From contig JACDEQ010000066.1 of NCBI GenBank assembly GCA_013816225.1, positions 1 through 9,749 of the forward strand: 9,749 nucleotides of DNA. The letters run 5' to 3'. The translations under genes and the position numbers were made by a program. This document shows positions 6,901 to 9,749 of this stretch, piece by piece; within the stretch, counting starts at the first letter, position 1; every line of letters begins with the position of its first letter. The notes under the pieces were generated by a model, which was given only the letters and a program-made list of their open reading frames with translations, did no database searches and was not told where the DNA came from. The DNA is from Armatimonadota bacterium (lineage in GTDB: Bacteria > Armatimonadota > Fimbriimonadia > Fimbriimonadales > ATM1).

Positions 6901-8144
6901 AAGAACACTTTGGCGCAAACATTGCCTGCCAAGTAGTCATCCGAACTGCCTGTATCAAGAGGAGGAGTATAAGTGCCGCCTACGGCGTATAGGATCTCCG
7001 TGTCCTGGCCGCGGGAGTCGGTGATCTTGCGCAACATCGGTCCCGGGTTGTAATTGTCAGGCTGTCCATATATGTACTGAGTTACATAGTTGCCCGGGAG
7101 CGTCACATCAGTGACCTGAGTTACGCCCGGATCATAACCGTAGTTGACCGTCCGCGTACCATCGCTGATCGCCGTGATTCGGTTGCCGGTCCAGATGAAA
7201 TCGAACCCGCGACCGCCGGGCATGTCGATTGAAAGGAGGCGTCGCTCCCACACATCGTCGGTCCACCTGTCGAAAAGGACGTAATCCGTGCTGTAGTTGT
7301 AGCTCGTCACGTTGCCGTGGCGATCGGTCACGGTCGAGATTTTCATGACGCTGCTCATCCCGGGCGCGCCAGGAAGATTGGGATCAGGTTCGTAGCCGAA
7401 CTCGTCGTAGTAGTAGACCGTTCCTTCTGGCGTCGTTACGGTCAAGTTATCGATGTAACTGCGCAGCTGGCCGTTAAACATTCGCTTGGCATAAACGACA
7501 TCGACCTTGTTCTTGTCCCAAGCCGGCGGCGACAGGTATCCATCGACATCCCGCTGGACAACCGTCTGCAGTCCGCCCGCATCTTCGGTGACAACCCCTT
7601 CCGTGATGAAGTCATCGGGATAGTTTTCCCAGATGGCAGGCTGACGCGCAGTAGCGGGTTTCTCGACGAAGGTCACCGGCATGCTCCGCGATGGCGCTCC
7701 CCCGCCCTTCAACAGCCCGCCGGCCGTGGTTCTCAGATCAACGCTGAGCGTCCAGCCGCGGCCTAACGGCCCTTCATCAGGGGTGTTCGCGCTGTACGTT
7801 CTGGTGATCGCTACCGGCACGCCGTAGCCGCCTTCGAAGGCAAGATCAGTGGCGCTGAAGGTGAAGTTGCCGGTCAATAGATCGACGCCGCGATAGTTGA
7901 TGCCCCATTTGGATTGGCCGGCGATGTACGGGTTCATGTCGACGCCGCTGTCCTTGCCTCGAAGGTTCTCGAGCTCGCTTTTGGTCAGCAGTCTGGTCTT
8001 GGCCGCTTTGGCTTTCTCCGGAACAAGTGAAACGGCCAGACGGCCGATATCTTGCCACATGGCCGTCGGCGTAGCCAGGTTGAACATGGCCAGCGTGATA
8101 CCGGTTGCGATGACCTTGGCGCTCTTCCCGTGGATGCTTATCAT
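3897..8144 (-). CDS. Exported RHS/YD-repeat protein with hydrophobic C-terminal tip
   Basis: This 1415-aa protein begins with a likely Sec signal: basic start (K7, K10), hydrophobic VIATGITLAMFNLATPTA at 11-28. Residues 81-137 form the usual RHS N-terminal module (VDLLTGNFTFSATDLAF, then TRTYSANTPDEGPLGRGWTL). YD-type repeats are scattered from about 655 to 1180, for example YDNVGRPL, YDDAGNVTLVRR, YDSAGRLV, YGYDPLGQLTSANY, YDKLNRM and PVYDGHGN. The RHS-associated core follows at about 1224-1281 (YMRARYYEPGTGRFISEDP), then the tip. YD repeats in known relatives build a hollow shell around a C-terminal effector. No PAAR or VgrG-like domain is seen, so Sec export, as in wall-associated RHS proteins, is likelier than type VI loading. 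The classical DPxGL self-cleavage motif is replaced by DFSGK. ATG 8144 overlaps the peptidase stop (ATGA); an in-frame start at 8303 would add 53 unlikely residues. Confidence 0.94.
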   Translation of the reverse strand: MISIHGKSAKVIATGITLAMFNLATPTAMWQDIGRLAVSLVPEKAKAAKTRLLTKSELENLRGKDSGVDMNPYIAGQSKWGINYRGVDLLTGNFTFSATDLAFEGGYGVPVAITRTYSANTPDEGPLGRGWTLSVDLRTTAGGLLKGGGAPSRSMPVTFVEKPATARQPAIWENYPDDFITEGVVTEDAGGLQTVVQRDVDGYLSPPAWDKNKVDVVYAKRMFNGQLRSYIDNLTVTTPEGTVYYYDEFGYEPDPNLPGAPGMSSVMKISTVTDRHGNVTSYNYSTDYVLFDRWTDDVWERRLLSIDMPGGRGFDFIWTGNRITAISDGTRTVNYGYDPGVTQVTDVTLPGNYVTQYIYGQPDNYNPGPMLRKITDSRGQDTEILYAVGGTYTPPLDTGSSDDYLAGNVCAKVFFPNGSVLHFRNRLGVGSEAPIFLFGGDHRRRSGAALVLNGGEVDRILYVDAERYNLAGASVFQVNLQRFYEIDNHASDNIYDLYTQDLITSQSRIRRSPVDDTETRRRFAANTFQSDTGGIPFIEKAWVTTTTNYNYFGAPLRKEVKEQRFLFGSGPDENTKIIYYAYWGADKYYQQKAVRDPAGNISFTDYFTSTDSLGKGQVKAVYDEKHSDFLYPFDPNNPFPWRQNVAVTSGTPSAQFTYDNVGRPLTVVKRAPQGATVTTRTTYSDAPGTFGNATMVEEDFGGINRTTQTLDFDEVGRAIDVQDASGRVIRASYDDAGNVTLVRRTSGTPKDLARYTYGTQYPGNKGMLLTATDHVSNLRQEITYFPVDVGNLGERGQVQRTRELNIVLLNPEIYRVDYTYNTAGDRASTKYTTPNGITEYTYADHIGVGTTDDRRVFRTMTAVTNGGQGIQREQFHHSYDSAGRLVHSAFMQSPFVVGGFEQPYAAYPAGKRGHAYYLYDGGGRISDLYTLFGTYIDDPLTWNDERYDYTGITKQAYTYNNDTGLRTDAAYYDWNGTAWVQDRNETYGYDPLGQLTSANYGGESGAWDYDGAGNRSVPAGYSYDKLNRMTASPGGAVYQNDILGNRTWKNYGQSSVQRYVWDELGRLNSTCSTTQGAKYTYRVDGLRAKKVEGLTITWVDDESQQSAQQSSGHYDEIWAVNKPTTRYYYDGQMGFEEDYTVGQITPQKTVTRYALGARGIDGFETTLPDGTTKIAVYPVYDGHGNMIATLKRNLNLPYYDRIDDRKYGAWGEIRAGSGPQQGYVANLGHRRDAESGLTYMRARYYEPGTGRFISEDPAMDGWNWYVYASGNPVNLVDFSGKFDVHFGAGGGFFFAVGWTLLTSAIITATYAKDVASVTLAVQFAQAGVASLAIASVWSDISPASKAGSAAMALVLELILLRGINKMMAQQATALAAGSRTAAANAVILCTAYSWYVQSLLLGLDIQDVMSPFPLG
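3900..4301 (-). other. Variable hydrophobic C-terminal tip of the RHS protein
   Basis: The last 134 residues (about 1282-1415) follow the core end VDFSGK. They open with a glycine-rich patch (FGAGGGFFF) and contain four likely membrane-spanning stretches near 1292-1311, 1317-1336, 1345-1360 and 1384-1401. No nuclease, deaminase, protease or ADP-ribosyltransferase motif is visible. The tip shares VTxAxQFA and GS[RK]TxxAAxAV with the displaced tip at 2663-3031, so both belong to one divergent family. By position this is the toxin/effector domain. A pore-forming or membrane-inserting role is inferred from hydrophobicity alone. Confidence 0.65.
4302..4685 (-). repeat. Direct repeat of the RHS core, copy inside the intact gene
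   Basis: This is the matching copy for 3032-3413. It encodes ALGARGIDG through the RHS-associated core (YMRARYYEPGTGRFISEDP) to VDFSGK of the intact protein, about residues 1154-1281. Recombination between the two copies would swap the present tip and its partner gene for the downstream tip, deleting about 1.3 kb. Confidence 0.75.
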
Positions 8145-9124
8145 TTGAGTTCTCGTTCGATCTTGATGACGTTGAGGATGTAGTTGTCTAAATTCGCGCT
8201 TGGCAATTCTCTCATCGAGAGCGAGTCGTCGACCGGATCGTACACTTCGGCGGACTTGCCGTGAACTTTGGTAATGACCAGGAAATGGCCTGCCTCCAGC
8301 CAAATCGCCGGTAACGGCAGGGTTTCGAGGTCTTCGAACGCGAGGCTAAGGCCGGTAGCGCCAAGCCCTTGAGCCTTGAGAGCCTTGATCATGCCGGCCA
8401 TCGAAGTGCCGCTGTCGTCTGTGCCGCAAAGCTTTGAGATTTCATCAAGGCCGGGTAATCGCAATTTGTGCCGAGCAAGGACTTCTCGCACCGCTTTCGG
8501 TCCGCAGATAGCCATCTGCTTACGAACGTGGGCTTCGCGGGCCGATATGGCAGATTGGATCAGCTTCTCGTACTTGGCGCTAGGTTTGCCGCCGTTCAGT
8601 CTAACCAGTCTGCTGTAAGCTGAATGGACGAGCGGGCTCAGCTGGTTCTCTTTGATGAAATCTAGATATGCTTGGCGAGCCTTTGAGAGGCTGCCCCCAG
8701 CTTGCAAACAAACGGCGGCTTGGTAATCAGCTTGCTCCGGAAGTGTTCCGTACTGGGTGCCGAAGCCGCGTCCTTTGTACTCCTCGGCGGCCTGGACGAA
8801 AATAGTGCGAGCCTCCTGAAAATCGCCTTCTTTTGATGCGATGTAGCCGAGGCGGAGCCGCGCGATTCCGACCTGATCCTGAACGTCCGGGTCTTTGCTG
8901 CCCTTATTCTTCTCGACGAGACTTTCGAAATGGCTACGAGCAGATTTGTAGTCACCCTTCTCGTAGAGGCGATCACCTGAGCTCCGAGCCAAGAACGCCG
9001 GGCTGAGGTTGATGGGCTCGCTAGCCATGGCACGCGCTTCTGGTTTGGTACCTGCCAAGGCGATCCAGAGAATGCTGAGCCCGATTGGAACCGTTATGCA
9101 GACGATCAAGAGTCTAGAGGGCAA
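8141..9124 (-). CDS. Membrane-anchored TPR protein with C39-like cysteine peptidase domain
   Basis: With the chosen TTG start this is a 327-aa protein. A basic N-terminus (PSR) and a hydrophobic helix (residues 5-24, LLIVCITVPIGLSILWIALA) make an anchor or signal. Residues about 45-180 are helical TPR-like repeats (SSGDRLYEKGDYKSARSHF; LRLGYIASKEGDFQEA; AGGSLSKARQAYLDF). Residues about 200-300 resemble peptidase family C39: ICGPKAVREVL with catalytic Cys207, AGHFLVITKV with His280 and VYDP with Asp296. A Gln lies four residues before the Cys; six is commoner. C39 domains typically cut after double-glycine leaders, though many standalone members are uncharacterised. The gene is coupled to the RHS gene by ATGA, so the RHS protein is an obvious candidate substrate. 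TTG 9124 overlaps the upstream gene by 11 nt. ATG 9241 would overlap it by 128 nt and lacks a Shine-Dalgarno. Confidence 0.88.
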   Translation of the reverse strand: MPSRLLIVCITVPIGLSILWIALAGTKPEARAMASEPINLSPAFLARSSGDRLYEKGDYKSARSHFESLVEKNKGSKDPDVQDQVGIARLRLGYIASKEGDFQEARTIFVQAAEEYKGRGFGTQYGTLPEQADYQAAVCLQAGGSLSKARQAYLDFIKENQLSPLVHSAYSRLVRLNGGKPSAKYEKLIQSAISAREAHVRKQMAICGPKAVREVLARHKLRLPGLDEISKLCGTDDSGTSMAGMIKALKAQGLGATGLSLAFEDLETLPLPAIWLEAGHFLVITKVHGKSAEVYDPVDDSLSMRELPSANLDNYILNVIKIERELK

Positions 9125-9749
9125 CTTTGACCACCCAAAGCCTGGGATGAACGTCGTGGTGAGGGAAAGGCAAACCTTGCGCGTTGAATTCCTTTGAAGA
9201 AAAGCTGCGCCAGGAAAAGCCCGTAGGACCGGCCGGTTCATTTTTCGTTGCCACGCAAACCCTCTTTATGTCGTGATCGGTTTCGTAGGTTAGCCCTCGT
9301 GTTAACTGCCAACACTTATAGTCGGGTACCGGTAAGTTGAGCGGATCATAAGGTGGAAACACGATTTCGGAAATGGCGCTCAAAGAAAAGTTCGGCGTTC
9401 CTGTGCCATCCCAAAGTTCCCCCGGATCGATTGTCCACTGGTTGGCCCATGTTTGATCGTTTTCGGCGGGATAGGTTGGCGGATACGGCGTATGGGGCCA
9501 ATATGCGCCGAGGTACAGCTGCCCCCCTCCCTTTTTATTCACCGGCATCATAAAGAGACTAAGCGCCAGGTTCCGAATTGTTTGGGTATTAGTGATTTGC
9601 GGGAAGAGTAGCTGGGAGCGACCTAGACCGCTCCTGTCCGGATCATCGATCATGCCAGCGAAGAGACCGCCGTTGAATTTCCAGTTTGGAAACATGGCGT
9701 AACCAATCTCGTAATTGGGGTCGATGGGCCCGTTCGCATTGAGATGGGT
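9114..9749 (-). CDS. Unrecognised protein, first visible gene of the RHS operon (partial, N-terminus outside window)
   Basis: The frame is open from the right edge to TAG at 9114, giving 211 visible residues; the true start lies beyond 9749. ATG 9695 is only an internal methionine, since NGPIDPNYEIGYAMFPNW reads continuously across it. The protein is rich in Pro, Trp, Tyr and Asn with many turns (GGGQLYLGAYWPHTPYPPTY; FPPYDPLNLPVPDYKCWQL), consistent with an extracytoplasmic beta-rich domain. Two cysteines 24 residues apart could pair. I see no catalytic motif and recognise no family. It overlaps the TPR-peptidase gene, so it is likely co-transcribed with the RHS locus and may be a further surface or assembly component; that is inference from position only. 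Confidence 0.72.
   Translation of the reverse strand, partial: THLNANGPIDPNYEIGYAMFPNWKFNGGLFAGMIDDPDRSGLGRSQLLFPQITNTQTIRNLALSLFMMPVNKKGGGQLYLGAYWPHTPYPPTYPAENDQTWANQWTIDPGELWDGTGTPNFSLSAISEIVFPPYDPLNLPVPDYKCWQLTRGLTYETDHDIKRVCVATKNEPAGPTGFSWRSFSSKEFNAQGLPFPHHDVHPRLWVVKVAL

Noticed and set aside
8145..8303. Upstream extension of the RHS protein (53 extra residues from ATG 8303)
   Set aside because: It lies wholly inside the peptidase gene, is arginine/glutamine-rich shadow sequence and would bury the signal peptide. ATG 8144 gives an ATGA overlap and a proper signal.
9125..9241. ATG 9241 as the start of the TPR-C39 gene
   Set aside because: It would overlap the upstream gene by 128 nt and has no Shine-Dalgarno. 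TTG 9124 directly precedes a basic residue and the hydrophobic anchor and overlaps by only 11 nt. Not excluded.

Overview
The window looks like a bacterial chromosome segment of moderate G+C (about half). It uses standard bacterial starts (ATG and TTG) and contains one ribosome-binding site that matches the conserved 3' end of 16S rRNA. An envelope-targeted YD-repeat protein and a membrane-anchored peptidase fit a diderm bacterium, but nothing here fixes the phylum. No tRNA, rRNA, CRISPR array or complete insertion sequence was found.

Layout, left to right. (1) 1-345: a doubtful small minus-strand ORF and a competing frame that runs off the left edge. (2) 379-1344, minus: a solitary class-beta DNA methyltransferase with an SPPY motif and no restriction partner in view. 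(3) 1345-1497: a divergent control region with one candidate promoter per direction and a 22-bp stem-loop that buries a near-ideal Shine-Dalgarno. (4) 1498-1773, plus: a conserved 91-aa protein of unknown role, closed by a strong intrinsic terminator. (5) 1804-2375: no convincing gene. (6) 2376-9749, minus: an RHS operon and its displaced remnants.

The operon reads right to left: an unrecognised protein cut by the window edge (9749-9114), a membrane-anchored TPR plus C39-like cysteine peptidase (9124-8141), a 1415-aa exported RHS/YD-repeat protein with a hydrophobic C-terminal tip (8144-3897), and a three-helix membrane protein (3900-3532). The first two genes overlap by about 11 nt if the peptidase starts at TTG 9124; the next two junctions are ATGA stop/start overlaps. 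Downstream lie a broken second RHS end carrying a related but divergent tip (3482-2663) and a second small three-helix membrane protein (2666-2376), again joined by ATGA.

My reading is a polymorphic-toxin-like locus: a Sec-exported YD-repeat shell with a membrane-active tip, a co-translated membrane partner as candidate immunity, a dedicated C39-like peptidase, and an orphan tip/partner cassette left by recombination. The toxin, immunity and processing roles are inferred; domain identities, overlaps, the frameshift and the repeated core are visible in the sequence.
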